A stretch of 64,000 bases of DNA from Tepiditoga spiralis (GCF_014701195.1 NZ_AP018712.1:1134501-1198500); one strand, 5' to 3'; shown: positions 8,821-19,113, counted from the stretch's first letter. Notes: a model not told the origin generated them from the letters alone. Numbers and translations are program-made.

Positions 8821-9104
8821 TAAAAGCTATTTTTAAAGGAAATGAAATTTTAGTAAAAGGTCATGCAATGTACGCAAACGTAGGACAAGATATAGTTTGC
8901 AGTGCTGTTAGTTCAATAACTCAATTTGTAGCTCAAATTTTGTTAGAAGAAAAAACAGCTAATTGTGAAATCAAAGAAGGTTATTTAAAGATAAAAATAA
9001 TATCTAATGATGAAATGACTATAAAACTTGTAAAGTACATGAAAGAAGCCTTAATGGGAATCGAAGAAGATTATCCGAAACATTTGAAAGTGGAGGTGAA
9101 ATAA
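8817..9104 (+). CDS. prp: Ribosomal-processing cysteine protease Prp (YsxB family)
   Basis: Cleaves the N-terminal extension from L27 in bacteria that make an extended L27. It has 95 aa. The catalytic pair is visible as H16 (in KGHA) and C28 (in [10 protein letters not shown]), spaced 12 residues as in characterised Prp proteins. It sits between rplU and rpmA, overlapping rplU by 4 nt, and the adjacent rpmA does encode the substrate motif (MNLQLFA). Enzyme and substrate are therefore both present. Confidence 0.95.
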   Translation: MIKAIFKGNEILVKGHAMYANVGQDIVCSAVSSITQFVAQILLEEKTANCEIKEGYLKIKIISNDEMTIKLVKYMKEALMGIEEDYPKHLKVEVK

Positions 9105-9107
9105 TAA

Positions 9108-9368
9108 ATGAAAATGAATTTGCAACTTTTTGCTAAAAGTGTTGACCACAATAGACATGATAGTAATCCTAAATATTTAGGTATAAAGAGTCCAGAAGGA
9201 AAATTCATTAAAGCTGGAAGTATAATTGTGAGACAAAGAGGAACAAAAATCCATCCAGGTAAAAATGTTGGACTTGGAAAAGACTTTACAATATTTGCTA
9301 CAGCAGATGGAAAAGTAAAGTTTTTTGATAAAAATAACAGAAAGTATGTAAGTATAATAACAGAATAA
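9108..9368 (+). CDS. rpmA: 50S ribosomal protein L27 with Prp-cleaved extension and atypical N-terminal tail
   Basis: Large-subunit protein whose N-terminal tail normally reaches the peptidyl-transferase centre. It has 86 aa. The first nine residues, MKMNLQLFA, are the Prp recognition peptide, with expected cleavage after LFA. The mature tail then reads [16 protein letters not shown]. The usual form has a Gly/Lys-rich tail ending in NGRDS, so this tail is about four residues shorter and has no glycine before HDSNP. The rest ([20 protein letters not shown]) is standard. The stop overlaps the ribU start by 1 nt. Confidence 0.95.
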   Translation: MKMNLQLFAKSVDHNRHDSNPKYLGIKSPEGKFIKAGSIIVRQRGTKIHPGKNVGLGKDFTIFATADGKVKFFDKNNRKYVSIITE

Positions 9369-9943
9369 TGAATAGCTCTAAAAAATTAGCGATTTCAGGT
9401 ATAGTTGCAGGATTATCTTTTTTATTGACTTTTATAGAATTCCCTATATTTCCTGCAGTAGGTTTTTTAAAATTTGATCCAAGTGATTCTCTTATTGCAT
9501 TAGTTGTTTTACTTTATGGATGGATACCGGCTTTTTTTACTTTGAGTGTAAAAAGTATTTTATTTTTATTAAAGGCTGGTAGTGGAGGACCAATAGGTAT
9601 TTTAATGGGATTTTCTGCTGGACTTGCTTATATTTCAGGCTTGTATTTTGTAAAGAAATCAATTAATGAAGAGAAAAAAATAAAAAGTTATTTTTTATAT
9701 CTTATTACATCTTTGACTGTTGGTCTTGTTATGTGTTTTTTCAATTATTTTGTAGCATTACCATTTTGGTTAAATGATGTTAAAAGTATAGGAGATATTG
9801 CTGTTCAATTTAAAAAACAATATTATATGGATATACTTACTTTTTTTGAATTTTTAATGGCATTTAATTTTATAAAGTTTACGATAGACTCGATTATCGC
9901 ACATTTTATTTATAGAAAAACTAAAAATATACTTGAGAAATGA
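9368..9943 (+). CDS. ribU: ECF transporter substrate-binding (S) component, riboflavin type
   Basis: Integral membrane S component that captures a vitamin and works with an energy-coupling module (EcfA/A'/T), which is not in this window. It has 191 aa and about five to six hydrophobic segments. The segment FPAVGFLKFDPSDSLIAL (about 29-46) matches RibU-type S components, where a similar sequence precedes the second helix. Riboflavin is therefore the likely substrate. It is oddly placed, inside a ribosomal-protein operon between rpmA and rplM (1-nt overlap with rpmA, 15 nt to rplM). No FMN riboswitch precedes it, so it is probably expressed with ribosomal genes. Confidence 0.8.
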   Translation: MNSSKKLAISGIVAGLSFLLTFIEFPIFPAVGFLKFDPSDSLIALVVLLYGWIPAFFTLSVKSILFLLKAGSGGPIGILMGFSAGLAYISGLYFVKKSINEEKKIKSYFLYLITSLTVGLVMCFFNYFVALPFWLNDVKSIGDIAVQFKKQYYMDILTFFEFLMAFNFIKFTIDSIIAHFIYRKTKNILEK

Positions 9944-9958
9944 AAGGAGGAAGGAATA

Positions 9959-10405
9959 ATGGCTTCCAAAATGACACAAAAGACTTATGTGGCAAAGCCA
10001 ACGGAAATAGAAAGAAAATGGTATCTAGTAGATGCAGAAGGTAAAACATTAGGAAGATTAGCATCTCAAATAGCTATGATACTTCAAGGTAAAACAAAGC
10101 CAACATATACTTCATTTATAGATACAGGAGACTTTGTTGTAGTTATAAATGCTGAAAAAATACATTTAACAGGTAAGAAATTAGAACAGAAAATTTATTA
10201 TAGACATTCTAACTATCCAGGAGGGTTAAAAGAAACAAAAGCAAGACACATGTTAGAAAAACACCCTACAAGAGTTATTATGCATGCTGTTAAAGGTATG
10301 CTTCCAAAAAGTATTCTTGGAAAGCAAATGTTGAAAAAATTAAAGGTTTATGCAGGTCCAGAACATCCACATACTGCACAAAAACCAGAAAAAATAGAAT
10401 TATAA
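9959..10405 (+). CDS. rplM: 50S ribosomal protein L13
   Basis: Early-assembly 23S rRNA-binding protein. It has 148 aa. The motif [17 protein letters not shown] (about 20-36) and the later [19 protein letters not shown] are diagnostic. AAAGGAGG precedes the ATG. The invariant rplM-rpsI pair follows with a 15-nt gap. The gene shares a transcript with rplU, rpmA and ribU. Confidence 0.98.
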   Translation: MASKMTQKTYVAKPTEIERKWYLVDAEGKTLGRLASQIAMILQGKTKPTYTSFIDTGDFVVVINAEKIHLTGKKLEQKIYYRHSNYPGGLKETKARHMLEKHPTRVIMHAVKGMLPKSILGKQMLKKLKVYAGPEHPHTAQKPEKIEL

Positions 10406-10420
10406 GGAGGGAAGAGTTAA

Positions 10421-10828
10421 ATGGCTGAATTCATAGATTACTATGGAACAGGAAGAAGAAAGACTTCAGTTGCAAGAGTTCATCTCAGACCAGGTGAAGG
10501 TAAAATAAAAATTAATGGAAAAGAATATAAAGATTCAGTTGAATATTTTAATAACAATTCAGTTTGGAAAAAGCATGCAATGGATCCACTAGTTGTTACA
10601 CAAAATGAAAATAAATTTGACTTAGTCATAAGAATAAATGGTGGAGGCTTAAGTGGACAATCAGGTGCAGTTAGACTTGGAATTGCAAGAGCATTACTTC
10701 AATTTGACGAAACATTAAGACCTATCTTAAAAAAAGAAGGTATGTTAACAAGAGATCAAAGAAAAGTAGAAAGAAAGAAAGTTGGTTTCAGAAAAGCAAG
10801 AAAAAAGATGCAATTTTCAAAAAGATAA
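10421..10828 (+). CDS. rpsI: 30S ribosomal protein S9
   Basis: Small-subunit head protein. It has 135 aa. [18 protein letters not shown] opens the protein, [19 protein letters not shown] is the core signature, and the basic C-terminus [16 protein letters not shown] is the tail that reaches the P-site tRNA. It is the last gene before a strong terminator that separates it from dnaG. Confidence 0.98.
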   Translation: MAEFIDYYGTGRRKTSVARVHLRPGEGKIKINGKEYKDSVEYFNNNSVWKKHAMDPLVVTQNENKFDLVIRINGGGLSGQSGAVRLGIARALLQFDETLRPILKKEGMLTRDQRKVERKKVGFRKARKKMQFSKR

Positions 10829-10851
10829 TATTCATTTTTTTCAAATCAATC

Positions 10852-10882
10852 AAGAACGGTTCTCAGGAGCCGTTCTTTTTTT
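10852..10882 (+). terminator. Rho-independent terminator between rpsI and dnaG
   Basis: AAGAACGG (10852-10859) pairs with CCGTTCTT (10870-10877), with a partly paired inner loop, and is followed by a T-run to 10882. The dnaG ribosome site begins only about 3 nt later and no promoter lies in between. dnaG-rpoD expression therefore presumably depends on partial read-through or on a promoter further upstream. Confidence 0.9.
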
Positions 10883-10900
10883 AAGCGGGGAATGATAAAA

Positions 10901-12607
10901 ATGAAAAAATACAATGATTTAAAAGAACTTACTTTTGAACTAAAAGAAAAATTGGATATTGTTGATGTAATAAGTAATTATATAAGTGTAAAAAAAGCTG
11001 GAAAAAACTATACAGCCTTATGTCCTTTTCATGCAGAAGATACACCTTCTTTTTATATTTTTCCAGAAAGTAAAACATATCATTGCTTTGGTTGTAAAGC
11101 ACATGGAGATGTAATTAACTTTATAGAAAAATATGAAAAAATAGGATTTATTGAAGCTGTAAAAAAAGCATCAAAATTAGCTGGTATAGAATTTGATTTT
11201 AAAGAAAAAAAAGTGTCAGAAGAAATAAAATTAAATGAAGAAATATCAAAAATATATACGGAAAAACTTTTAAATTTAAGCTATAAAAATAAAGTGTGGG
11301 AATATTTAAAAAAAAGAAATATTAATAAAGATCTAGTTGAAGAATTTGAAATAGGATACTCTACTGGAAAAGAAGTAGAAAATTTTTTGAAATCAAATTT
11401 AATAGATAAAGATGTAGCAATAAATGCAGGACTTTTAAATGAAAGTAGAGAAGTATTTAAGAATAGACTTATAATTCCAATAAGAGATAATAATGGATTA
11501 ATGGCAGGTTTTTCTGGAAGATTAATAGAAAATATCGATGGACCTAAGTATATAAATACTTCTGAAAATGAATATTTTAAAAAATCAAAAATATTATATC
11601 TTTATTATAAAAATAAAGAATTTATAAAACAAAATGATTTTGCAATAATTGTTGAAGGTTATTTTGATGCAATTTCAATGTATAAATATGGATTTAAAAA
11701 TGTTGTTGCCGTGTTGGGATCAACACTTACTAAAAATCATGCATTTGATATTATGAAATTGACTAAAAAAATTGTTACAATGTTTGACAATGATGATGCG
11801 GGGCAAAGAGCAACAATATCTGCAATAGATACATTACAAAGTAAAGATTTTCAAATTGCTGTTGCAAAGTATAAAGAAAAAGATCCTGATGAACTTGTAA
11901 AAAAGTATGACAAAAAATATATTGCTGAACTTTTAAAAGATTCATATAAATTTCATGAATACATTGCAGAAACTTTTTTAAAAAAGTATGATATAAAAAA
12001 TGATTTTGGCGTGGAAGCATACTTAAAAGAAATGGGAATTTGGTATAAAAAATTTAATAATGCTAAAAGATTTGAAATTGCAAACTCTTTTGTAAAAAAA
12101 ATATCTAAAGAAATAAATAAACCAGAAGAACTAATTGAGAAAATCTTAAACGAGATTTCAAAAACAAATAACCAAATGATAAGTGAAATTAAACAAAACT
12201 CTAAACTAATTGAAAAGGAAATCGGTTATGATTTGGGGAAAGCTTTTGTATATTTATGGATAAAATATCCTGAATATAAAAAAATTTTGAAATCTTTCGA
12301 TGCAACAATACTTTCAGAACAACCATTAAAAGAATTTTTGATGTATATAAAGAATGATTTAGATCTTTCTGAAATATTAGAACAATCTTCTGATAAATTA
12401 TCTAAAATCATTTCAGAAATGTGGGAAAAAGATCTTTATATAGAGCCATCAGAAATTTTATTTAGAATAGAAAAAAGTTTTGAAAATTTATCTTTAAAAA
12501 ACAAAATTTTAAATTTAAAAGAAAAATTAAAGACAACAAAATTACCAAAAGAAAGAGCAGAGATAACATCTGAGATAATTGCAATATATGCAAAGCTAAA
12601 AAAATGA
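10901..12607 (+). CDS. dnaG: DNA primase
   Basis: Synthesises RNA primers at the replication fork. It has 568 aa from the ATG at 10901, spaced 10 nt from GGGG; an ATG at 10892 is only 1 nt from that site. The N-terminal zinc ribbon has C41, H44, C62 and C65. The Toprim catalytic domain has E252 (in IVEGYFDAISM) and D296/D298 (in FDNDDAG). The C-terminal DnaB-interaction region is poorly conserved, as is usual. It is followed by rpoD with a 17-nt gap, giving a primase-sigma operon. Confidence 0.96.
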   Translation: MKKYNDLKELTFELKEKLDIVDVISNYISVKKAGKNYTALCPFHAEDTPSFYIFPESKTYHCFGCKAHGDVINFIEKYEKIGFIEAVKKASKLAGIEFDFKEKKVSEEIKLNEEISKIYTEKLLNLSYKNKVWEYLKKRNINKDLVEEFEIGYSTGKEVENFLKSNLIDKDVAINAGLLNESREVFKNRLIIPIRDNNGLMAGFSGRLIENIDGPKYINTSENEYFKKSKILYLYYKNKEFIKQNDFAIIVEGYFDAISMYKYGFKNVVAVLGSTLTKNHAFDIMKLTKKIVTMFDNDDAGQRATISAIDTLQSKDFQIAVAKYKEKDPDELVKKYDKKYIAELLKDSYKFHEYIAETFLKKYDIKNDFGVEAYLKEMGIWYKKFNNAKRFEIANSFVKKISKEINKPEELIEKILNEISKTNNQMISEIKQNSKLIEKEIGYDLGKAFVYLWIKYPEYKKILKSFDATILSEQPLKEFLMYIKNDLDLSEILEQSSDKLSKIISEMWEKDLYIEPSEILFRIEKSFENLSLKNKILNLKEKLKTTKLPKERAEITSEIIAIYAKLKK

Positions 12608-12624
12608 ATCGTGGAGGTAATTAA

Positions 12625-13866
12625 ATGGCTCAAGTAGTAAAAAAGGGAAAAGAAAATGTTGCAGAAATAATAAAAGATCTTGCAGAAATTGAAATTGTAG
12701 ACGATGACAAAATAAAGTTAAAAAGAAGAAATGTAAAAAAACACAGAGATGTGCAAAGTATAATAAAAAAATTAAAGACTCAAGCTAAAAAAAATGGTAA
12801 TAAGTTAACTTATGATGAAGTGGATAAATGTATTCCAGCTGATACGGATGAGTTTAACAGTGAATTTATAGAAAGTATATACGTAGAACTTGAAAAATCA
12901 AATATAAAAATAATAGAAAATCAAATTTCAATTGATGATGAGCCAATTCAATCAGAAGAAGATGTTTTAAAGATGTTTGATTCTGCTTCAATGCAAATGT
13001 TCGATAATATGGCATTGAATGACCCAATTAAAATTTATTTAAAAGAAATAGGAAGGATAAATCTTTTAACAACAAGAAGAGAAAAACAACTTGCAATGAG
13101 AGCACAAAAAGGCGATAAACACGCAAGAGATGAATTAATAAAAGCTAATTTAAGATTAGTTATAAGTATTGCCAAAAGATATATAGGAAGAGGGCTATCT
13201 TTTCTCGACCTAATTCAAGAAGGAAATATAGGATTAATAAAAGCAGTAAATAAATTTGATTGGAGAAAAGGTTTTAAGTTTTCTACTTATGCAACTTGGT
13301 GGATAAGGCAAGCAATAACAAGAGCTATTGCTGATCAAGCAAGAACTATAAGAATACCTGTTCATATGGTTGAAACTATAAATAGACTCAATAAAATTAT
13401 AAGAGAGTTTTTACAGGATAATGGTAAATACCCTACGAATGAAGAATTAGCAAAGTTAATGGATAAATCAGAAGATAAGATAAATGAAATATTAATGGCA
13501 GCAAGAGAAACAATTTCTGCAGATTCCCCTATAACAGGATCTGATGACGATGATTCTTCAATAGGAGATTTTTTAGCAGATGATAATATAGATCATCCAG
13601 AAGAAGCAGCTGTTAAAATGATATTAAGAGAAGAGATTGAAAAAATATTAGATACACTTCAACCAAAAGAAGCAACAGTTTTAAAAATGAGATATGGACT
13701 TTTAGATGGTAAAATAAAAACACTTGAAGAAGTTGGTCAATTTTTTAATGTAACAAGAGAAAGAATAAGACAAATAGAAGTAAAAGCACTTAGAAAACTA
13801 AGACATCCAAGTAGAAGTGCACAATTAAAAGAATTGAGATCTATGCTTGGTAAAAAAATATTTTAG
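12625..13866 (+). CDS. rpoD: Primary RNA polymerase sigma factor (sigma-70/RpoD)
   Basis: Housekeeping sigma factor. It has 413 aa. A short region 1.1-like N-terminal domain (to about 110) is followed by region 1.2-2 ([50 protein letters not shown]). Region 3 ([16 protein letters not shown]) and region 4 (LRMRYGL-like segment, [20 protein letters not shown]) complete it. The large non-conserved insert of enterobacterial RpoD is absent. GGAGG precedes the ATG. It lies in an operon with dnaG and, 9 nt downstream, a UvrD/PcrA-type helicase. The abundant TGnTATAAT promoters in the window are what this factor would read. Confidence 0.97.
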   Translation: MAQVVKKGKENVAEIIKDLAEIEIVDDDKIKLKRRNVKKHRDVQSIIKKLKTQAKKNGNKLTYDEVDKCIPADTDEFNSEFIESIYVELEKSNIKIIENQISIDDEPIQSEEDVLKMFDSASMQMFDNMALNDPIKIYLKEIGRINLLTTRREKQLAMRAQKGDKHARDELIKANLRLVISIAKRYIGRGLSFLDLIQEGNIGLIKAVNKFDWRKGFKFSTYATWWIRQAITRAIADQARTIRIPVHMVETINRLNKIIREFLQDNGKYPTNEELAKLMDKSEDKINEILMAARETISADSPITGSDDDDSSIGDFLADDNIDHPEEAAVKMILREEIEKILDTLQPKEATVLKMRYGLLDGKIKTLEEVGQFFNVTRERIRQIEVKALRKLRHPSRSAQLKELRSMLGKKIF

Positions 13867-13875
13867 GGGGAGTTT

Positions 13876-15834
13876 ATGGACGAAGATATCTTCGAACTTG
13901 AAACTAATATACCGGAATTTATAAAAAATGAATTAGATTCAGAACAATTAGAAGCTGTTGTTAATTCAAGAGGTAGATCTTTGATAATAGCTGGACCTGG
14001 TTCAGGTAAAACAAGAGTAATAACTTACAAAATAGCATATTTAATGTATAATGGTATAAATCCTAAAAACATACTATTGGTAACTTTCACAAGAGCAGCA
14101 GCAAAAGAAATGATAGAAAGAGTAAAAAATGTTACTAATTCTGATATAGAAGAAATGACGGCAGGTACCTTTCATCATGTTTGTAATGCTATTTTGAGAA
14201 GATATGCAGGAAAATTAGGATACAAAAATAACTTTACTATATTAGATAGTGAAGATGCAAAAGATGTTTTGAAAATAGCACGTAATGAATATAAAGAAAA
14301 TATAGGAGATAGAGCTCAAAAACTTCCAAAAGAAAATGTAATTATGAAAATAATAAGTTATTCTAAAAACACATTAAAATCTTTAAGAGAAAGTATATTA
14401 GAAGTATCTTCAAATTTAATTGAATATGAAAATGACATTGAATATATATGGCAAAAATATGCAGAAATAAAGAAAGATATAAATGCTATGGACTACGATG
14501 ATATTTTAGTAAATACTGCCGTTTTGTTTAGAATGAATAAAGAAATATTACAATTCATTTCATCTAAGTATAGATATGTTCTTGTAGACGAATTTCAAGA
14601 TACAAATAAAATACAGTTAGAGATAGTTGAAGCTTTATCCTCTGTTCATGGAAATTTAATAGCAGTTGGTGATGATTCGCAAAGCATCTATTCTTTTAGA
14701 GGAGCAAGATTTGAAAATGTAAAAGAATTTATGGAAAATTCAACTTTATTTAAAATTCAAACAAATTATAGAAGTACACCAGAAATAGTAAATTTAGTTA
14801 ATGAAATGATTCCTTTGAATTCAGTTCATAAAACATTAAAATCAGTTAGAAATTCAATAGATAAACCAATAATTATAGAAACTTTTGATGATCTTGAACA
14901 GTCTGAAGCCGTTGTTAAAATAATAAAAGAAAAACTTGATGAAGGATTAGAACCAAATGAAATAGCGGTATTGTATAGATCTCACTTTTTATCAATGACA
15001 TTACAACAAAAATTAGATTCTAAAAAAATTCCTTACAGGCTTTTATCTGGTAAAAGATTTATAGAAACAGCACATATAAAAGATATTTTATCATTTTTAA
15101 AAATAGTTCAAAATCCATATGATAAAATATCGTGGACAAGGGCTTTAAAACTTTTTCCCAAAATAGGAAGTAAAACAGCTGTGAGAGTTTATGAAAACAT
15201 ATTTGATAGTTTAAATGATAATAAAAATTTAGAAATTGGATTAGAAACCTCATTATTGAAGAAAAATAAAAATGTATTGAATTTTTTTGTAGAATTATTT
15301 AAAAATAATACTGCTTCTGATATAATTGAATATGTATTTAAAAATCATTATAAAGAGTATTCTAAACTCACCTTTAAAGACTCGCGTTCAAGAAATATGG
15401 ATATAGAAAGATTTATTGAAATTGCAGATAAATATGAAACCCTTGAAAAATTCCTTGAAGAAATGACTTTGAGTGAAAATATTAAAGTTTCATCAAGTAG
15501 AAAAGAAAAAGAAGAAAAAGAAGTTACATTAACAACAATACATGGATCTAAAGGATTAGAATGGAAAGTTGTTATATTAATTTCTGTAAATCCAGGAGAT
15601 TTTCCAAATGGAATGGCAATAAGAGAAAAAAGGATTGATGAAGAAGAGAGATTATTTTATGTAGCAATAACAAGAGCAAAAAATGAATTGTATATATTAA
15701 AACAAGTAACTGGAACTGTTAACCCTTATATGAGAAATTCATTTGTTTTTATGAAAAAAGAAAATGATTTTATAAAAAGGATTCCAAATCAATATATAAA
15801 AAAATTAAAAACAGGTTACAAAAGATATTTTTAA
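13876..15834 (+). CDS. UvrD/PcrA/Rep-type superfamily 1 DNA helicase
   Basis: ATP-dependent 3'-5' DNA helicase for repair or replication restart. It has 652 aa. Motif I is AGPGSGKT at 39-46, motif II is VDEFQDTN near 236-243, motif III is GDDSQSIYSFRGA, motif V is TIHGSKGLEWKVV and motif VI is RLFYVAITRAKNELY. It is shorter than typical UvrD and lacks the C-terminal Tudor-like extension. It is the third gene of the dnaG-rpoD unit with a 9-nt gap. Whether it is the functional PcrA or a second paralogue cannot be told here. Confidence 0.93.
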   Translation: MDEDIFELETNIPEFIKNELDSEQLEAVVNSRGRSLIIAGPGSGKTRVITYKIAYLMYNGINPKNILLVTFTRAAAKEMIERVKNVTNSDIEEMTAGTFHHVCNAILRRYAGKLGYKNNFTILDSEDAKDVLKIARNEYKENIGDRAQKLPKENVIMKIISYSKNTLKSLRESILEVSSNLIEYENDIEYIWQKYAEIKKDINAMDYDDILVNTAVLFRMNKEILQFISSKYRYVLVDEFQDTNKIQLEIVEALSSVHGNLIAVGDDSQSIYSFRGARFENVKEFMENSTLFKIQTNYRSTPEIVNLVNEMIPLNSVHKTLKSVRNSIDKPIIIETFDDLEQSEAVVKIIKEKLDEGLEPNEIAVLYRSHFLSMTLQQKLDSKKIPYRLLSGKRFIETAHIKDILSFLKIVQNPYDKISWTRALKLFPKIGSKTAVRVYENIFDSLNDNKNLEIGLETSLLKKNKNVLNFFVELFKNNTASDIIEYVFKNHYKEYSKLTFKDSRSRNMDIERFIEIADKYETLEKFLEEMTLSENIKVSSSRKEKEEKEVTLTTIHGSKGLEWKVVILISVNPGDFPNGMAIREKRIDEEERLFYVAITRAKNELYILKQVTGTVNPYMRNSFVFMKKENDFIKRIPNQYIKKLKTGYKRYF

Positions 15835-15854
15835 AAAATAAGTATTTTTATTAA

Positions 15855-15940
15855 AGAACATTTGTTTAGAATGCACTCAATAATATAGGAATTTTAATAT
15901 ATTATTTTGAGTGAAACAACAGATTCTAAACAAATGTTCT
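15855..15940. repeat. Long imperfect inverted repeat (86 nt) before the str operon
   Basis: The outer arms 15855-15872 and 15923-15940 are perfect 18-bp inverted repeats (AGAACATTTGTTTAGAAT and its complement). The inner arms 15874-15887 and 15898-15913 pair over 14 bp with a 2-nt bulge, leaving a loop of about 10 nt. No T-run follows on either strand, so it is not an ordinary terminator. It lies between the helicase gene and the rpsL promoter. It may be a miniature transposable element, a processed RNA hairpin or a transcription barrier. Confidence 0.85.
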
Positions 15941-15980
15941 AAGAAGTTTTATTTTGTGGTGAAAATTTAACCTAATTTAA

Positions 15981-16009
15981 TTGAAAATTAAAGTTTAATA
16001 ATGTACAAT
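15981..16009 (+). promoter_or_regulatory. Promoter of the str operon (rpsL)
   Basis: TTGAAA (15981-15986) and TACAAT (16004-16009) are separated by 17 bp. A start near 16016 gives a leader of about 44 nt before the rpsL ATG. Confidence 0.8.
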
Positions 16010-16059
16010 AGGAAATGGTATTTTTAAAAATAAATCATGGAAGGAGGGCAAATATACAT

Positions 16060-16440
16060 ATGCCAACTATTAATCAGTTGATACGTTTCGGAAGAAAAAA
16101 GATGACTTCAAAATCTAAGTCACCTGCATTACAAGGAAATCCACAAAAAAAGGGTGTTTGTGTAAGGGTTTCTACAACTACACCTAAAAAACCAAACTCT
16201 GCTTTAAGAAAGATTGCAAGGGTAAGATTGTCAAATGGAATAGAAGTTACTACCTATATTCCAGGTGAAGGTCATAACCTTCAAGAACATTCTAATGTTT
16301 TAATTAGAGGTGGAAGGGTAAAGGATTTACCTGGTGTTAGATACAGAATTTTAAGAGGTACTCTTGATACAGCAGGTGTTGATGGAAGAATGCAATCAAG
16401 ATCAAAGTATGGTACAAAGAGACCTAAAGCAAAGAAATAA
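16060..16440 (+). CDS. rpsL: 30S ribosomal protein S12
   Basis: Decoding-centre protein. It has 126 aa from the ATG at 16060, with AAGGAGGG upstream; frame codons before that lie in the leader. [14 protein letters not shown] is the standard start. [19 protein letters not shown] carries the lysine that is altered in streptomycin-resistant mutants, and it is wild type here. [12 protein letters not shown] and a basic C-terminus complete it. First gene of the str operon, 14 nt before rpsG. Confidence 0.98.
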   Translation: MPTINQLIRFGRKKMTSKSKSPALQGNPQKKGVCVRVSTTTPKKPNSALRKIARVRLSNGIEVTTYIPGEGHNLQEHSNVLIRGGRVKDLPGVRYRILRGTLDTAGVDGRMQSRSKYGTKRPKAKK

Positions 16441-16454
16441 TAGGAGGGTAGGAA

Positions 16455-16922
16455 ATGAGAAGAAAAAGAGCCGAAAAAAGACCAATAGAAGCAGATCCAG
16501 TTTATGGTAATGTTTTGGTTACTAAATTAGTAAATAAAGTAATGCAAGATGGTAAAAAATCAAAAGCTCAAGAAATTGTTTATAAATCATTAGAAATATT
16601 AAAAGAAAAAACAGGTGAAGAAGCAATGGATGCTTTGAATAAAGCAGTTAATAATGTAAGACCTTTAATAGAAGTAAGATCAAGAAGAATTGGAGGATCT
16701 ACCTATCAAGTTCCTTTTGAAGTTGCAGAAGAAAGAGCAATTTCTTTAGCATTAAGATGGATAGTTGCTTCAGCAAGAAGTAAAAGTGGTAAACCAATGG
16801 TTGAAAGACTTTCAAACGAATTATTGGATGCTCATAAAGGTACTGGAGCTTCTGTAAAAAGAAAAGACGACCTTCATAAAATGGCTGATGCAAACAAGGC
16901 ATTTGCTCATTATAGATGGTAA
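16455..16922 (+). CDS. rpsG: 30S ribosomal protein S7
   Basis: Primary 16S rRNA-binding protein that nucleates the small-subunit head. It has 155 aa with [18 protein letters not shown] at the start and [20 protein letters not shown] in the middle. GGAGGG precedes the ATG. Gene order rpsL-rpsG-fusA-tuf is canonical, and fusA follows after 17 nt. Confidence 0.98.
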   Translation: MRRKRAEKRPIEADPVYGNVLVTKLVNKVMQDGKKSKAQEIVYKSLEILKEKTGEEAMDALNKAVNNVRPLIEVRSRRIGGSTYQVPFEVAEERAISLALRWIVASARSKSGKPMVERLSNELLDAHKGTGASVKRKDDLHKMADANKAFAHYRW

Positions 16923-16939
16923 TTTAGGAGGAAGTTGCT

Positions 16940-19030
16940 GTGAAAGAGAGAAAATATACTCTAAATAGAACAAGAAATATAGGAATAATTGCTCATATTG
17001 ATGCTGGAAAAACTACTACAACTGAAAGAATTCTTTATTATACAGGTAAAAAACATAAAATTGGTTCTGTTGATGATGGAACTGCAACAATGGACTGGAT
17101 GGATCAAGAAAAAGAAAGAGGTATTACAATAACTTCTGCTGCAACCACTGCATTTTGGAAGGATCATAGAATTAATATAATCGATACACCAGGTCACGTG
17201 GACTTTACGGTTGAAGTTGAAAGATCTCTTAGAGTACTTGATGGTGCAGTTGCAACATTTGATGCACAAGTTGGTGTTGAACCACAATCAGAAACAGTTT
17301 GGAGACAAGCAGATAAATACAATGTTCCAAGAATAGCATATATGAATAAAATGGATAAAATAGGAGCAGATTTTTTAAATGCTGTTCAAACAATGGTTGA
17401 TAAGTTAGGTGCCAATCCAGTTGCTATGCAAATAGCTATTGGTGCAGAAGCTGATTTTGCAGGTGTTGTTGACTTAATAAAAATGAAAGCTTTATATTGG
17501 GTAAATGAAGATGGTTCACAAATGGAATATAGAGATATTCCAGAAGAACTACAATCACTTGCAGAAGAAAAAAGAGAAGATTTAATAACAGCAGCTGCTG
17601 AATTTGATGAAGAGTTAATGGATCTTTATCTTGAAGGTGAAGAAATTCCAGAAGATAAATTAAAAGCAGCTATAAGAAAAGGTACAATAGAAGTTAAAAT
17701 AACTCCTGTTTTCTGTGGAACATCATTTAAAAATAAAGGAGTTCAACCAGTACTTGATGCAATAATAGATTATTTACCTTCTCCATTAGATTTACCACCT
17801 GTAAAGGCTTATGATGATAGAACTAAAGAATTTGTAAGAGATGTTCATCCAGATGAAAATGAACCATTAATGGCTCTTGCATTTAAAATAATGTCAGATC
17901 CTTTTGTAGGAAAATTAACCTTTGCTAGAGTTTACTCAGGTAAAATGGAAAAAGGTAGCTATGTTTTAAATACAACTAAAGGTAAGAAAGAAAGAGTTTC
18001 AAGATTAATGTTTATGCATTCTGATCAAAGAGAAGAAGTTGACTATGCAAGAGCTGGAGATATAGTTGGTATAGTTGGTTTAAAAGATACAACTACTGGA
18101 GATACATTATCTCTTGAAGGCTCAGAAGAAATTCTTGAAAATCTTGAATTTCCAGATCCAGTTATCTCTGTTTCAATTGAACCTGAAACAAAAAATGATG
18201 AACAAAAATTATCTAAAGCATTAAATGCTTTAACTTCAGAAGATCCAAGTTTAAAAGCAGAAGTTAACCCTGAAACAGCTGAAACAATTCTTTCTGGAAT
18301 GGGAGAACTTCATCTTGAAATCATTGTAGATAGAATTAAAAGAGAATTTGGAGTTAATGTTAAAGTGGGTAAACCACAAGTTGCTTATAGAGAAACAATT
18401 AAAGCAAAAACAGATGTTGAAGAAAAATTTGTAAGACAAACTGGTGGTAAAGGACAATATGGTCATGTTAAAATGATAGTAGAACCATTACCATCTGATA
18501 GTGAAGAAACATTTGTTTTTGAAAATAAAGTTGTTGGTGGAAATATTCCAAGAGAATATATACCAGCTGTTGAAAATGGAATTAAAGAATCATTACAAAA
18601 TGGTGTTTTGGCTGGTTATCCAATGGTAAATGTTAAGGTTACTCTTTATGATGGTTCGTATCATGAAGTTGACTCTTCTGAAATGGCATTTAAAATTGCT
18701 GGTTCTTTAGCATTCAAGAAAGCAGCAAAACAATGTAAACCAGTACTTCTTGAACCTATAATGAAAACAGATGTAACTACACCTGAAGAATATATGGGAG
18801 ATATAATTGCTGATTTGAATTCAAGAAGAGGAAGAATAGAAGGTTTTGAAAATGTTGGAAATACTAATACAAGAATAATTCATGCATTAGTACCTCTTTC
18901 AGAATTATTTGGATATACAACAGCAATGAGATCATTGTCTCAAGGTAGAGCAACTAATTCATTACATTTTGATCATTATGAAGAAGTTCCTGCATCAGTT
19001 GCAGAAAAAATTATTAACAAAGAAGACTAA
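16940..19030 (+). CDS. fusA: Elongation factor G
   Basis: Translocation and ribosome-recycling GTPase. It has 696 aa and a GTG start preceded by GGAGGAAG. G-domain motifs are [19 protein letters not shown] (G1), [10 protein letters not shown] (switch I), DTPGHVDF (G3) and [10 protein letters not shown] (G4). Domains II-V follow, including [11 protein letters not shown] in domain IV and [10 protein letters not shown] in domain V. Only one EF-G is present in this window. A strong tuf promoter lies directly downstream. Confidence 0.98.
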   Translation: MKERKYTLNRTRNIGIIAHIDAGKTTTTERILYYTGKKHKIGSVDDGTATMDWMDQEKERGITITSAATTAFWKDHRINIIDTPGHVDFTVEVERSLRVLDGAVATFDAQVGVEPQSETVWRQADKYNVPRIAYMNKMDKIGADFLNAVQTMVDKLGANPVAMQIAIGAEADFAGVVDLIKMKALYWVNEDGSQMEYRDIPEELQSLAEEKREDLITAAAEFDEELMDLYLEGEEIPEDKLKAAIRKGTIEVKITPVFCGTSFKNKGVQPVLDAIIDYLPSPLDLPPVKAYDDRTKEFVRDVHPDENEPLMALAFKIMSDPFVGKLTFARVYSGKMEKGSYVLNTTKGKKERVSRLMFMHSDQREEVDYARAGDIVGIVGLKDTTTGDTLSLEGSEEILENLEFPDPVISVSIEPETKNDEQKLSKALNALTSEDPSLKAEVNPETAETILSGMGELHLEIIVDRIKREFGVNVKVGKPQVAYRETIKAKTDVEEKFVRQTGGKGQYGHVKMIVEPLPSDSEETFVFENKVVGGNIPREYIPAVENGIKESLQNGVLAGYPMVNVKVTLYDGSYHEVDSSEMAFKIAGSLAFKKAAKQCKPVLLEPIMKTDVTTPEEYMGDIIADLNSRRGRIEGFENVGNTNTRIIHALVPLSELFGYTTAMRSLSQGRATNSLHFDHYEEVPASVAEKIINKED

Positions 19031-19037
19031 AAAAAAG

Positions 19038-19066
19038 TTGAACTAAAACAAAAAATAATGTATAAT
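19038..19066 (+). promoter_or_regulatory. Promoter of tuf
   Basis: TTGAAC (19038-19043) and TATAAT (19061-19066) with 17-bp spacing is the closest to consensus seen in the window. It lies between fusA and tuf, so tuf and the S10 operon can be transcribed independently of the str promoter. Confidence 0.88.
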
Positions 19067-19113
19067 ATCAATTGTATACTACATATCTATAAAAAAAAAG
19101 GGAGGAAATCCGA

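Noticed and set aside
9369-9958. FMN riboswitch expected near a RibU-type gene
   Set aside because: ribU starts inside the rpmA stop codon; there is no leader to hold a riboswitch.
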